Shown here: piece by piece, positions 16,601 to 25,336 of the stretch
Layout of the letters: every line of letters begins with the position of its first letter
How positions within the stretch are numbered: the stretch's first letter is position 1
NCBI RefSeq assembly: GCF_019430905.1
Contig: NZ_JAHYCA010000006.1
Span: 186,001 to 250,000 of the forward strand
From: Billgrantia antri
Lineage (GTDB): Bacteria; Pseudomonadota; Gammaproteobacteria; Pseudomonadales; Halomonadaceae
Length of the DNA stretch: 64,000 bases
Direction: 5' to 3'
Notes under the pieces: model-generated
What the model was told of the DNA's origin: nothing
Databases searched by the model: none
The model's input: the letters and a program-made list of their open reading frames with translations, nothing else
Translations under genes and position numbers: made by a program

Positions 16601-17350
16601 GACGTGGTGGCCCAGCCGCGCAAGATCATCTCGAGCCCGACCTGGTCCGGCCTGGAGGACGAGCACGTTTCCTACAACGCCGGCTATACCAACGTTCACG
16701 AGCTGATCCCGTGGCGTACCGTCAGCGGCCGCCAGCAGTTCTACCAGGATCACCCCTGGATGCGCGCCTTCGGCGAGAGCCTGCTGACCTACCGCCCGCC
16801 GATCAACACCAAGACGGTGACCGGCTTCACCATGCCCGAGGACAACGGCAACCCGACCAAGGCGCTCAACTGGATCACCCCGCACCAGAAGTGGGGCATT
16901 CACTCCACCTACAGCGACAACCTGCTGATGCTGACGCTCAACCGCGGCGGCCCGGTGGTATGGATGTCGGAACCCGATGCCCAGGAGATCGGCATCGAGG
17001 ACAACGACTGGATCGAGCTGTTCAACGCCAACGGCGCGATCACCGCACGGGCCATCGTCAGCCAGCGGGTCAAGGCCGGCATGGTGATGATGTACCACGC
17101 CCAGGAGCGCCAGGTGAACGTGCCGGGCTCCGAGGTCACCAAGACCCGTGGCGGCATGCACAACTCCGTGACCCGGGTGTGCCCCAAGCCGACCCACATG
17201 ATCGGCGGCTACGCGCAGCTCTCATACAGCTTCAACTACTACGGCACCGTTGGCTCCAACCGCGATGAATTCGTCCTGATCCGCAAGATGAAGAACGTCG
17301 ACTGGCTGGACGGCGAAGGCAACGACAGCGTTCAGGAGACCGTGAAATGA
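13607..17350 (+). CDS. narG: Respiratory nitrate reductase alpha subunit NarG (1247 aa)
   Basis: Catalytic subunit of the membrane-bound nitrate reductase, reducing nitrate to nitrite at a Mo-bis-MGD centre on the cytoplasmic side. His50, Cys54 and Cys58 plus the later cysteine in [14 protein letters not shown] give the unusual FS0 [4Fe-4S] cluster, numbered as in E. coli NarG. The segment [30 protein letters not shown] contains the expected Mo-ligand aspartate. The N-terminus is a vestigial twin-arginine-like region, as in other NarG. Length matches the family (about 1247). It overlaps narH by 4 bp (ATGA). Confidence 0.98.
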   Translation: [1247 protein letters not shown]

Positions 17351-18909
17351 AGATTCGTTCACAGGTAGGCATGGTCCTCAATCTCGACAAGTGCATCGGG
17401 TGCCACACCTGCTCGGTCACCTGCAAGAACGTGTGGACCAGCCGTGAAGGTCTGGAGTACGCCTGGTTCAACAACGTCGAGACCAAGCCGGGCATCGGCT
17501 ATCCCAAGGAGTGGGAGAACCAGGACAAGTGGAAGGGCGGCTGGATGCGTCGCCGCGACGGCAAGATCGAACCGCGCATCGGCGGCAAGTGGCGGGTGTT
17601 GGCGAACATCTTCGCCAACCCCGACCTGCCCGAGATCGACGACTACTACGAGCCGTTCGACTTCGACTACCAGCACCTGCATACCGCCAAGCAGGGCGAC
17701 CACCAGCCGGTGGCACGTCCCCGCTCGCTGGTCTCCGGCCAGCGCATGAACAAGATCGAGTGGGGGCCGAACTGGGAGGAGATCCTCGGTACCGAGTTCG
17801 CCAAGCGTCGCAAGGACAAGAACTTCGAGCAGGTGCAGGCCGACATCTACGGCCAGTTCGAAAACACCTTCATGATGTACCTGCCGCGCCTGTGCGAGCA
17901 CTGCCTCAACCCGGCGTGCGTGGCCTCGTGCCCCAGCGGTGCGATCTACAAGCGCGAAGAGGACGGCATCGTCCTGATCGACCAGGACAAGTGCCGCGGC
18001 TGGCGGATGTGCATCTCCGGCTGCCCGTACAAGAAGATCTACTACAACTGGAAGACCGGCAAGTCCGAGAAGTGCATCTTCTGCTACCCGCGCATCGAAG
18101 CGGGCATGCCGACGGTGTGCTCGGAAACCTGCGTGGGTCGTATTCGCTACCTCGGCGTGCTGCTTTACGACGCCGACCGCATCGAAGAGGTGGCGAGCTC
18201 GCCCGACGTGCGCGACCTCTACCACCGCCAGTGCGAGATCTTCCTCGACCCGCACGATCCCGAGGTGATCGCCCAGGCCAAGCGCGACGGCATCGCCGAT
18301 AACGTGATCGCCGCGGCCCAGGCCTCGCCGGTCTACAAGATGGCCATGGACTGGGGACTGGCGCTGCCGCTGCATCCCGAGTACCGCACCCTGCCGATGG
18401 TCTGGTACGTGCCGCCGCTGTCGCCGATCCAGACCGCCGCCGAGGCGGGCAAGGTCGAGTACGACGGCGTGCTGCCCAAGATCGAGTCGCTGCGCATCCC
18501 GGTGCGCTACCTGGCCAACATGCTCACCGCCGGTGAGGAGGAGCCCGTGGTGCTGGCGCTCAAGCGGCTGATGGCGATGCGCGTCTACATGCGCAACAAG
18601 CACGTCGAGGGCAAGGTCGACACCGCCGTGCTCGACGCCGTCGATCTCAGCGAGGCACAGGTGGAGGAGATGTACCGCTACCTCGCCATCGCCAACTACG
18701 AGGACCGCTTCGTGGTGCCGACCAGCCACCGCGAGATGGCCACCGAGGCCTTCCCCGAGCGCGGCGGCTGCGGCTTCAGCTTCGGCGACGGCTGCCACGG
18801 CGAGAGCAAGCCGAGCCTGTTCAACGGCCGTAAGCAGACCAGCGCGCTGGTCAAGCCGGTCGACGTCTTCGATCCGAAGACAGGCACCAAGGAGACCCAC
18901 CATGGCTAA
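17347..18909 (+). CDS. narH: Respiratory nitrate reductase beta subunit NarH (520 aa)
   Basis: Electron-transfer subunit with four cysteine clusters: CIGCHTCSVTCKNVW at the N-terminus, CEHCLNPACVASCPSGAIYK, and CRGWRMCISGCPYKKIYYNW, where a tryptophan replaces a cysteine as in the [3Fe-4S] cluster of NarH, then KCIFCYPRIEAGMPTVCSETCVGRIRY. It passes electrons from the NarI haems to NarG. Length is typical (512-520). It overlaps both narG (4 bp) and narJ (8 bp). Confidence 0.98.
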   Translation: MKIRSQVGMVLNLDKCIGCHTCSVTCKNVWTSREGLEYAWFNNVETKPGIGYPKEWENQDKWKGGWMRRRDGKIEPRIGGKWRVLANIFANPDLPEIDDYYEPFDFDYQHLHTAKQGDHQPVARPRSLVSGQRMNKIEWGPNWEEILGTEFAKRRKDKNFEQVQADIYGQFENTFMMYLPRLCEHCLNPACVASCPSGAIYKREEDGIVLIDQDKCRGWRMCISGCPYKKIYYNWKTGKSEKCIFCYPRIEAGMPTVCSETCVGRIRYLGVLLYDADRIEEVASSPDVRDLYHRQCEIFLDPHDPEVIAQAKRDGIADNVIAAAQASPVYKMAMDWGLALPLHPEYRTLPMVWYVPPLSPIQTAAEAGKVEYDGVLPKIESLRIPVRYLANMLTAGEEEPVVLALKRLMAMRVYMRNKHVEGKVDTAVLDAVDLSEAQVEEMYRYLAIANYEDRFVVPTSHREMATEAFPERGGCGFSFGDGCHGESKPSLFNGRKQTSALVKPVDVFDPKTGTKETHHG

Positions 18910-19690
18910 TGCAGCACTTCAGATGCCTCAGGAAGCCATGATCCAGCCCGACGTCGGCATGCGCAGCCTGCGCGTGCTGGCCCGGCTGCTCGACTACCCC
19001 ACCGAGGCGTTACAGGGCGCGGTGGATGAGCTGATCGAGGCGCTTTATGTTGAGCGCCGCCTGTCGGCGGCGCTGCGCGGTGACCTGATGAGCTGGTGCC
19101 AGCGCATCCACGAGGCCGACCTGCTCGAGCTGCAGTCCGACTACGTGGCGCTGTTCGACAAGGGCCGTGCCCACTCGCTGCTGCTGTTCGAGCACGTCCA
19201 CGGCGAATCCCGCGACCGCGGCCAGGCGATGGTCGACCTGATCGACGAATACCAGGCCGCCGGCTTCGAGCTCGACGCCCGCGAACTGCCCGACTACCTG
19301 CCGCTGTTCCTGGAGTACCTCTCCACCCGCAGCGAGGAGGAGATCGGCCGCTGGCTGGGCGAGATCCGCCATATCCTGGCGCTGCTCACCGCACGCCTGG
19401 AAGAGCGCGGCGCCGACCAGGCACTGGTGACCCGCGCGCTGCTGGCGATGATCGGCGCCGAGGAGGACGTGGAAGCGCAGCGCGAGGCGGTGGTCGGCGA
19501 GACGCGCGACGACACTCCCGAGGCGCTGGACGCGGTATGGGAAGAGGAGGCAGTGCGCTTCTCCGCCCAGTCCGACGAAGACTGCGCGCTGCAGTCGGCC
19601 GAAGGCCGGCGCCTGGCCGAGCGCAAGCGGGCGATCCAGGGTGAGGCGGTACGCATCCTCGATCCCGTCGATGCCGCCAAGAAACACTAA
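18902..19690 (+). CDS. narJ: Nitrate reductase assembly chaperone NarJ (262 aa)
   Basis: TorD/NarJ-type all-helical chaperone needed to insert the molybdenum cofactor and mature apo-NarGH before membrane attachment. Recognisable are LRVLARLLDYPTEALQ, LQSDYVALFDKGRAHSLLLFEHVHGESRDRGQAMVDL and ELPDYLPLFLEYLSTR. The C-terminal tail is acidic and longer than the E. coli protein. Translation is coupled to narH by an 8-bp overlap; narI follows after 12 bp. Confidence 0.97.
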   Translation: MANAALQMPQEAMIQPDVGMRSLRVLARLLDYPTEALQGAVDELIEALYVERRLSAALRGDLMSWCQRIHEADLLELQSDYVALFDKGRAHSLLLFEHVHGESRDRGQAMVDLIDEYQAAGFELDARELPDYLPLFLEYLSTRSEEEIGRWLGEIRHILALLTARLEERGADQALVTRALLAMIGAEEDVEAQREAVVGETRDDTPEALDAVWEEEAVRFSAQSDEDCALQSAEGRRLAERKRAIQGEAVRILDPVDAAKKH

Positions 19691-19702
19691 CGGAGACCTG
19701 TC

Positions 19703-20401
19703 ATGAGCACTTTCATGAACTACATCGATTCCCTGCTGTTCGGGCTCTACCCCTACCTCGCCGGCAGTGTCTTCCTGATCGGCAGCCTGATGCGCTACGA
19801 CCATGGCCAGTACACCTGGAAGACCGGCTCCAGCCAGATGCTGTCGTCGAAGAACATGCGCATGGCGAGCAACCTGTTCCATATCGGTATCCTCGTCATC
19901 TTCTTCGGCCATCTGGTCGGTCTGCTGACACCGCACTGGGTTTACGAGCCCTTCATCACCCCCGGCGCCAAGCAGGTGATGGCCGTGGTGGTCGGCGGTA
20001 TCGCTGGCATCATGTGTCTGGTGGGCGGCGCCATGCTGTTCCATCGTCGCCTGACCAACCCGCGCGTGCGTGCCTCGTCCAGCCCCATGGACACCGTGAT
20101 CATCGGCCTGCTGGTGCTGCAGGTCACGCTCGGGCTGCTCACCATCCTGCCCACCCTGGGCCACCTGGACGGCAGCGCGATGCTGAAGTTCTCCGGCTGG
20201 GCGCAGTCCATCGTCTACTTCCAGGGCGGCGCCGCGGCGTACCTGGAGGGCGTGAGCTGGATCTACAAGCTGCACATCCTGATCGGCCTGACCATTATCC
20301 TGGTGTTCCCCTTCACCCGCCTGGTGCACGTCTGGAGCGCACCGATGGGCTATGTGACGCGGCGCTATCAGATCGTGCGTCGCCGCGCCGGTGGCGTGTA
20401 A
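19703..20401 (+). CDS. narI: Respiratory nitrate reductase gamma subunit NarI (232 aa)
   Basis: Five-segment cytochrome b subunit that anchors NarGH and oxidises quinol. Haem ligand histidines are visible in LFHIGILVIFFGHLVGLL and in the C-terminal IYKLHILIGL and FTRLVHVWSAP motifs. The C-terminal RRYQIVRRR tail is usual. It closes the narGHJI block; a PpiC protein gene follows after 71 bp. Confidence 0.97.
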   Translation: MSTFMNYIDSLLFGLYPYLAGSVFLIGSLMRYDHGQYTWKTGSSQMLSSKNMRMASNLFHIGILVIFFGHLVGLLTPHWVYEPFITPGAKQVMAVVVGGIAGIMCLVGGAMLFHRRLTNPRVRASSSPMDTVIIGLLVLQVTLGLLTILPTLGHLDGSAMLKFSGWAQSIVYFQGGAAAYLEGVSWIYKLHILIGLTIILVFPFTRLVHVWSAPMGYVTRRYQIVRRRAGGV

Positions 20402-20472
20402 GAGGATGAGCCTGGCTGCGCTTGTCAATCGGTGCGAGCGCAGCCTGCAGCAGGATTCATGAGGTGACTGAC

Positions 20473-21291
20473 ATGCAAATGATCGAGATCGAACAGCTGC
20501 CGGGCCGCTACGCGCCGCCCCTCGTCAAGGTCGGCGACAAGGCGATCGACGAGGACAGCATCGCCCGCGAGATGCAGTACCACCCGGCGGCGAGCGCCGA
20601 CGAGGCGAAGCTGTCGGCAGCTCGCGCGCTGGTGGTTCGCGAGCTGCTGCGCCAGCGCGCCGTCGAGCTCGGTCTGACGGCCGAGACCGATGACGAAGGC
20701 GACACCGATGCCGCCATCGTCGCGCTGCTCGAACAGGAGCTGGACGTGCCGGAGCCGGAAGAGGCGGCCTGCCGGCGCTTCTTCGACGCCGAACCCGAGC
20801 GCTTCAGCGCGCCGACACGTCTCGCTGTGCGCCACATTCTGCTGGCCGCCGCACCCGACGATGCCGAGGCACGCGACGCCCAGTACCGCCTGGGCGAGAC
20901 GCTGATCGAGGAGCTCAAGGCCATCCCCGAGCGCTTTACCGAATTCGCCATGCGCCACTCCGCCTGCCCGTCGAAGAGCGAGGGCGGCGAGCTGGGCTGG
21001 CTGGCACAGGGGCAGACCGTGGCCGAACTCGACCGCGCCCTGCAGCACCTGCCCGAAGGGCTGCACGACCGGCCGCTGGCCTCACGCTACGGCTGGCATG
21101 TGGTGAGCATCGATGCGCGTGCCGGCGGACAGCGCCTGCCTTTCGAAGAGGTCGCCGAACGTGTACGCCACACCCTGCGCGAGCAGGCGACGCGACGCGC
21201 CCTGCGCCACTACCTGCTGGCGCTGGAAGCCGAGATCGGTGTCGAAGGCGTGGAGCTCGACGACGATGCCGCCGGCAGCTTGATGCAATAG
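20473..21291 (+). CDS. PpiC-type (parvulin) peptidyl-prolyl isomerase of the nar operon (272 aa)
   Basis: A parvulin domain at about residues 105-215 shows LAVRHILLAA, FTEFAMRHSACPSKSEGGELGWLAQGQ and GLHDRPLASRYGWHVVSI. There is no signal peptide, so it acts in the cytoplasm, unlike most PpiC-domain chaperones. An ortholog sits at the same place after narI in Pseudomonas aeruginosa, which suggests a role in maturing nitrate reductase. The ATG at 20473 has GAGGTG upstream; a TTG at 20422 is possible but poorer. Confidence 0.9.
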   Translation: MQMIEIEQLPGRYAPPLVKVGDKAIDEDSIAREMQYHPAASADEAKLSAARALVVRELLRQRAVELGLTAETDDEGDTDAAIVALLEQELDVPEPEEAACRRFFDAEPERFSAPTRLAVRHILLAAAPDDAEARDAQYRLGETLIEELKAIPERFTEFAMRHSACPSKSEGGELGWLAQGQTVAELDRALQHLPEGLHDRPLASRYGWHVVSIDARAGGQRLPFEEVAERVRHTLREQATRRALRHYLLALEAEIGVEGVELDDDAAGSLMQ

Positions 21292-21300
21292 GAGAGAGTC

Positions 21301-21885
21301 ATGTCCCACGTTCACGCCAACGCCCGCTTCGTGCCGCTCGGTATCAGTGTGCTGACTGTGTCCGATACCCGCGGCTTCGACCGCGACGGCAGCGGTGACC
21401 TGCTCAGCGAACGCCTGTCGGAGGCCGGCCACGTGCTGGTCGACCGGCGTATCGTACCCGACGACATCTATCGCATCCGGGCGGTGGTCTCCAAGTGGGT
21501 GGTGCGCGACGACGTGCAGGTCATCCTGGTCAACGGCGGTACCGGCTTCACCGTGCGTGACACCACGCCCGAGGCACTCGCGCCGCTGTTCGACCGCGCC
21601 ATCGACGGCTATGGCGAGCTGTTCCGCCAGCTCTCCTACGACAGTATCGGCACCTCCACCGTGCAGTCGCGGGCGGTAGGCGGTGTGGCCAACCGTACCC
21701 TGATCTTCGCCATGCCCGGCTCGCCCAAGGCCTGTGCCACCGCCTGGGACGGCATTCTCGAAAGCCAGCTCGACGCCCGCACCCGGCCCTGCAACTTCGT
21801 GGCCATGGTGCTACCCGAGCAGCCGGCCTGCGCCAGCCGCGAGACGCCGACAGTGCCTGACCGTGGTCAAGGAGCCCACGCATGA
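21301..21885 (+). CDS. moaB: Molybdenum cofactor protein MoaB (194 aa)
   Basis: MogA/MoaB fold with VLTVSDTRGFDRDGSGDLL at the start, the molybdopterin-binding VILVNGGTGFTVRDTTPEA motif and FAMPGSPKACATAWDGIL. MoaB/MogA adenylates molybdopterin before molybdenum insertion by MoeA; the conserved TGGTG-type aspartate is present. The tail beyond residue 170 is longer than in E. coli MoaB. It overlaps moeA by 4 bp, so the two are translationally coupled. Confidence 0.93.
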   Translation: MSHVHANARFVPLGISVLTVSDTRGFDRDGSGDLLSERLSEAGHVLVDRRIVPDDIYRIRAVVSKWVVRDDVQVILVNGGTGFTVRDTTPEALAPLFDRAIDGYGELFRQLSYDSIGTSTVQSRAVGGVANRTLIFAMPGSPKACATAWDGILESQLDARTRPCNFVAMVLPEQPACASRETPTVPDRGQGAHA

Positions 21886-23123
21886 GCTGTGCCACCCTGG
21901 CCAAGGGACTGCTCGACCTGGAGGTGGCCCGGGCGCGCATGATCGCCGCCGCCGAACCGGTGCGTGGAGAGGAACGCGTGGCGCTGGAGCAGGCGGCCGG
22001 CCGTGTGCTGGCGTGTGATCTCGTCGCTCGCCTGGACATGCCCGGCATCGACAACAGCGCAATGGATGGCTATGCCCTGCGCATCGCGGAACTCACCGAG
22101 GCCGGCCTGCCGGTGGTGCTGCGGGTGCCGGCGGGGGCCGAGGTCGAAGCGCTGCCCGCGGGGGGCTGTGCGCGGATTTTTACCGGCGCGCCGATCCCCA
22201 AGGGGGCCGACTGCGTGGTGCCCCAGGAGCGGGTCAGGCTCGACGCAGCGGGGCGAGTGCACGTCATCGGCGAAGCCACACCGGGTGCCAACATTCGCCG
22301 TCGTGGCGAAGAGTACCGCGAGGACGATGCGCTGCTGGGGGCGGGGTGGACGCTGAACGCCGCGGCGCTGGCCCTGCTGGCGAGCCAGGGCATCGCTGAG
22401 GTGCCGGTATTGTCGCGCCTCAGGGTGGCGCTGATCTCCACCGGCGACGAGCTGATCGAGCCGGGCGAGCCGTTCAGCCCCGGGCGCGTGTACAACAGCA
22501 ATCGGGTAATGCTGAAGGCACTACTGGAACGGGCCGACTGTGTGGTGCTCGACCTGGGCGTGATCGCCGACGATCCCGATGCCCTGCGCAGGGCCTTCAG
22601 CGCCGCTCGCGACGGTGCCGACCTGGTGATCTGCACCGGCGGCGTCTCGGTCGGCGAGGAGGACCACGTCAGGCCCGTGCTCGACGAGCTGGGCGGGCTT
22701 CGGTTCCATGGCGTGGCGATCAAGCCGGGCAAGCCGTTTGCCTTCGGCTACCTGGATGACGGCTCGCCCGCGGGCGTGCCACTGATCGGCCTGCCGGGCA
22801 ACCCCGTGGCGTCGCTGGTGGGCTGGCACCTGCTGGCACGACCTTTCGTTCTGGGCTGCCAGGGGCGCAGCGTCGGGCCGCTGCAACAGTATCGCGTGCG
22901 TGCCGGCTTTTCGCGGCGAGCCAGCCGGGGGCGGCGTGAGCTGTTGCGCGTCACGCTCGATTGGCAGAACGAGGGGCCGGTAGCCTTGCTCGCCGGCGGT
23001 CAGGGCTCCCACATGCTACATGCCGCTAGCCAGGCGCACGGCTATCTGATGATGGCCGCCGATACCGACGTGGAGGAAGGTCATGAATACCTCTATCTAC
23101 CCGCCGGACAGTTCGTCGACTGA
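21882..23123 (+). CDS. moeA: Molybdopterin molybdenumtransferase MoeA (413 aa)
   Basis: MoeA domains in order: domain I-II with MPGIDNSAMDGYALR and FTGAPIPKGADCVVPQE, the MogA-like domain III with VALISTGDELIEPG, IYNSN-type VYNSNRVML, ICTGGVSVGEEDHVRPVL and IGLPGNPVASLVGW, then the beta-barrel domain IV. It inserts molybdate into adenylated molybdopterin to give Moco for NarG. Standard length. The downstream regulator gene starts inside its last 41 bp. Confidence 0.96.
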   Translation: MSCATLAKGLLDLEVARARMIAAAEPVRGEERVALEQAAGRVLACDLVARLDMPGIDNSAMDGYALRIAELTEAGLPVVLRVPAGAEVEALPAGGCARIFTGAPIPKGADCVVPQERVRLDAAGRVHVIGEATPGANIRRRGEEYREDDALLGAGWTLNAAALALLASQGIAEVPVLSRLRVALISTGDELIEPGEPFSPGRVYNSNRVMLKALLERADCVVLDLGVIADDPDALRRAFSAARDGADLVICTGGVSVGEEDHVRPVLDELGGLRFHGVAIKPGKPFAFGYLDDGSPAGVPLIGLPGNPVASLVGWHLLARPFVLGCQGRSVGPLQQYRVRAGFSRRASRGRRELLRVTLDWQNEGPVALLAGGQGSHMLHAASQAHGYLMMAADTDVEEGHEYLYLPAGQFVD

Positions 23124-23826
23124 CCTGCTGTTCAAGCCCAAGCAGCTCCGCGAGCTGGTGCAGGGCGTGCCGTGGCTGGGCGAGCTGGACGAAGACGAAG
23201 TCACCGAGCTGCTCGAGGACACCGAACTCAAGACGCTCAAGACCCGAGAGTGGCTGTTTCGCCAGGACTCACCGGCGCACTGGCTCTACATCGTCATCAA
23301 CGGCGCCGTACGCCTGGCGCGCAGCGCCGGCGACGGGCGGCTCGCCACCATTCGCTGCGTCGAGCGCGGCGGTACCCTGGGCGAGCTGAGCATGGTCTCC
23401 AGCGCCGGGGTCTACCTCTACTCGGCAGAGGCGCTGCGGCGCACCCACGTACTGGCGATACCTGCCCGGCGCTGCCGCGAGATCATGGATCGCCAGCCCG
23501 CCTGCCGTGCGGAGTTCATGAGTCGTCTGGCGCTTGAGCTCACCGAACGTCTCGAGGACCTGGCGCTGCTGACCCAGGCCGATGCCATGTCGCGGTTGGT
23601 CAGCTACGTGCTGCGCCAGTTGCCGCCGGGCCGCAGCAGAAGTCCGCGGGTGGTGCGTTTGTCGATCCCCAAGCGCTGGCTCGCCGCCCAGTTGGCCATG
23701 ACACCGGAAACCCTGTCGCGGCTGCTGGCCAAGCTGCGCGACAGCGGCGTGATTGGCATCGACCGCCAGCGCCTGACGGTGCTCGACGAACAGAAGCTGC
23801 GCGACGCCATGCTGGCGGACGACTGA
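23083..23826 (+). CDS. Crp/Fnr-family regulator without FNR cysteine ligands (247 aa)
   Basis: Cyclic-nucleotide-binding-type effector domain (about residues 25-140) with the GGTLGELSMVSSAGVY loop, a dimerisation helix and a C-terminal winged helix (WLAAQLAMTPETLSRLLAKLRDSGVIGID) whose E-x2-SR recognition residues are those of FNR/DNR proteins that read TTGAT-N4-ATCAA. The N-terminal cysteine set for an oxygen-sensing [4Fe-4S] cluster is absent, which points to the DNR/NarR subgroup (NO or nitrate/nitrite response). A strong GGAGGAAGG ribosome site sets the ATG, which lies 41 bp inside moeA. Confidence 0.85.
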   Translation: MNTSIYPPDSSSTDLLFKPKQLRELVQGVPWLGELDEDEVTELLEDTELKTLKTREWLFRQDSPAHWLYIVINGAVRLARSAGDGRLATIRCVERGGTLGELSMVSSAGVYLYSAEALRRTHVLAIPARRCREIMDRQPACRAEFMSRLALELTERLEDLALLTQADAMSRLVSYVLRQLPPGRSRSPRVVRLSIPKRWLAAQLAMTPETLSRLLAKLRDSGVIGIDRQRLTVLDEQKLRDAMLADD

Positions 23827-23878
23827 GTCGTCGCCTCGGCGCGCCATCCGGTCGTACAGTCGTACCTAGGGAGGCGGT

Positions 23879-24298
23879 ATGTCCCGAACCAAGCAGAAAC
23901 CCAACACCCTGGTCTACTCCTGCTCCGGCTGCTCGGACGTGGCGCAGCTGGCCAACGACGTCGCCGTAAGGCTCGACCATAGCGGTGTGGCCGAGATGTC
24001 GTGCATTTCCGGCGTCGGTGGAGGCGTACCCGGCCTGGTACGCATCGCCCGTGCCGGCCGGCCGATCGTGGCCATCGACGGCTGCCAGATGCACTGCGTG
24101 ACCCACTGCCTGGCCCGCGCCGGCGTGACGGCCACCGAACACGTCAAGCTCTACGAGAAGGGCTTTCGCAAGCGCCGCGGCCAGCGCTTCGACGATGAGG
24201 TCGTCAGTGAAGTGGCCGAGCAGATCGGCGGTCTGATCGCCCGCTTGCCGATGGACGCCCCGGCCCATGTCGAGGGAAGCGTCGAGGAAAACGCATGA
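23879..24298 (+). CDS. DGC-domain putative zinc-binding protein (139 aa)
   Basis: The protein matches the DGC family, named for its central Asp-Gly-Cys: here [16 protein letters not shown]. The N-terminal [15 protein letters not shown] also carries two cysteines, so several thiols could bind metal. Function is not established for the family; members are often found near molybdenum-cofactor and denitrification genes. It overlaps moaA by 4 bp, which ties it to cofactor synthesis or to metal handling in the nar operon. Confidence 0.8.
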   Translation: MSRTKQKPNTLVYSCSGCSDVAQLANDVAVRLDHSGVAEMSCISGVGGGVPGLVRIARAGRPIVAIDGCQMHCVTHCLARAGVTATEHVKLYEKGFRKRRGQRFDDEVVSEVAEQIGGLIARLPMDAPAHVEGSVEENA

Positions 24299-25281
24299 AC
24301 CTGATCGACGGCTTCGGCCGCACCGTGCGCTACGTTCGCCTGTCGGTCACCGACCGCTGCGACTTTCGCTGCGTCTACTGCATGGCCGAGGAAATGACCT
24401 TTCTGCCTCGCGCCAAACTGCTCACGCTGGAAGAGATCGCCGCGCTGTCGCGCGCCTTCGTCGAGCTTGGCGTCGAGAAGATTCGTCTGACCGGCGGTGA
24501 GCCGCTGGTGCGCCGCGGCATCGAGGACCTGGTGGCCGAGCTCGGCGCGCTGCCGGGCCTGCGTGACTTCGGCATGACCACCAACGGCGCCGGGCTCGCC
24601 AAGCACGCGCGTGCCCTCTATCAAGGCGGGCTCAAGCGGCTCAACGTCAGCCTCGACTCGCTCGACCCCGCGCGCTTCCGCGCCCTGACCCGTACCGGCG
24701 ACCTGGCCCGGGTCATCGACGGCATCCGTGCCGCCCGCGACGCCGGCTTCGAGCGCATCAAGCTCAATGCGGTGATCCTCAAGGGGCGCAACGACGACGA
24801 GATTCTCGACCTGGTCGAGTTCGCGCGGCGGGAGCGGGTGGATATAAGCTTCATCGAGGAGATGCCGCTGGGCCAGGCCATCGGCCACGACCGCGCCGAA
24901 ACCTTCTGTGGAAGCGATACGGTGCGTGCCGCTATCGAGGCGCGCCATCCGCTGCTGCCTACTACCGAGACCACCCTGGGGCCGTCGCGCTATTTTCGGA
25001 TGCGCGACTCGAACATCCGGATCGGCTTCATCTCGCCGCACAGCCACAACTTCTGCGCCGCCTGCAACCGCGTGCGCGTCACTGCCGAGGGCCGCCTGCT
25101 GCTGTGCCTGGGCAACGAGCACTCTGTCGACCTGCGTGGCGTGATGCGCCGCCACCCCGGCGACCTCGAGCGGCTCAAGGCCGCCATCGTCGCCGCCATG
25201 CAGAACAAGCCCGAACGCCACCACTTCACCACCGACGGTGACGTTCAGGTGGTGCGCTTCATGAACATGACCGGGGGCTGA
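24295..25281 (+). CDS. moaA: GTP 3',8-cyclase MoaA (328 aa)
   Basis: Radical-SAM enzyme that starts molybdopterin synthesis. The N-terminal SAM cluster CDFRCVYC follows [18 protein letters not shown] binds SAM; the C-terminal second [4Fe-4S] cluster is in [21 protein letters not shown]. The C-terminal Gly-Gly required for activity is present (MTGG). Standard length. It is the last gene of the long plus-strand nar/moa series and is followed by a GC-rich hairpin. Confidence 0.96.
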   Translation: MNLIDGFGRTVRYVRLSVTDRCDFRCVYCMAEEMTFLPRAKLLTLEEIAALSRAFVELGVEKIRLTGGEPLVRRGIEDLVAELGALPGLRDFGMTTNGAGLAKHARALYQGGLKRLNVSLDSLDPARFRALTRTGDLARVIDGIRAARDAGFERIKLNAVILKGRNDDEILDLVEFARRERVDISFIEEMPLGQAIGHDRAETFCGSDTVRAAIEARHPLLPTTETTLGPSRYFRMRDSNIRIGFISPHSHNFCAACNRVRVTAEGRLLLCLGNEHSVDLRGVMRRHPGDLERLKAAIVAAMQNKPERHHFTTDGDVQVVRFMNMTGG

Positions 25282-25314
25282 CCCCGGCTCCGCTCTCCCT
25301 CGTCTCTCGCTGAC

Positions 25315-25336
25315 GCGGCGGCCGTCAGGCCGCCGC
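25315..25336 (+). terminator. Hairpin after moaA
   Basis: GCGGCGGCC (25315-25323), loop GTCA, GGCCGCCGC (25328-25336). The stem is strong but the T run is weak. It likely ends the nar/moa transcript. The rest of 25282-25501 holds an inverted repeat TTGGC-N9-GCCAA (25406-25424) that could be an operator for the creatine genes. Confidence 0.5.
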
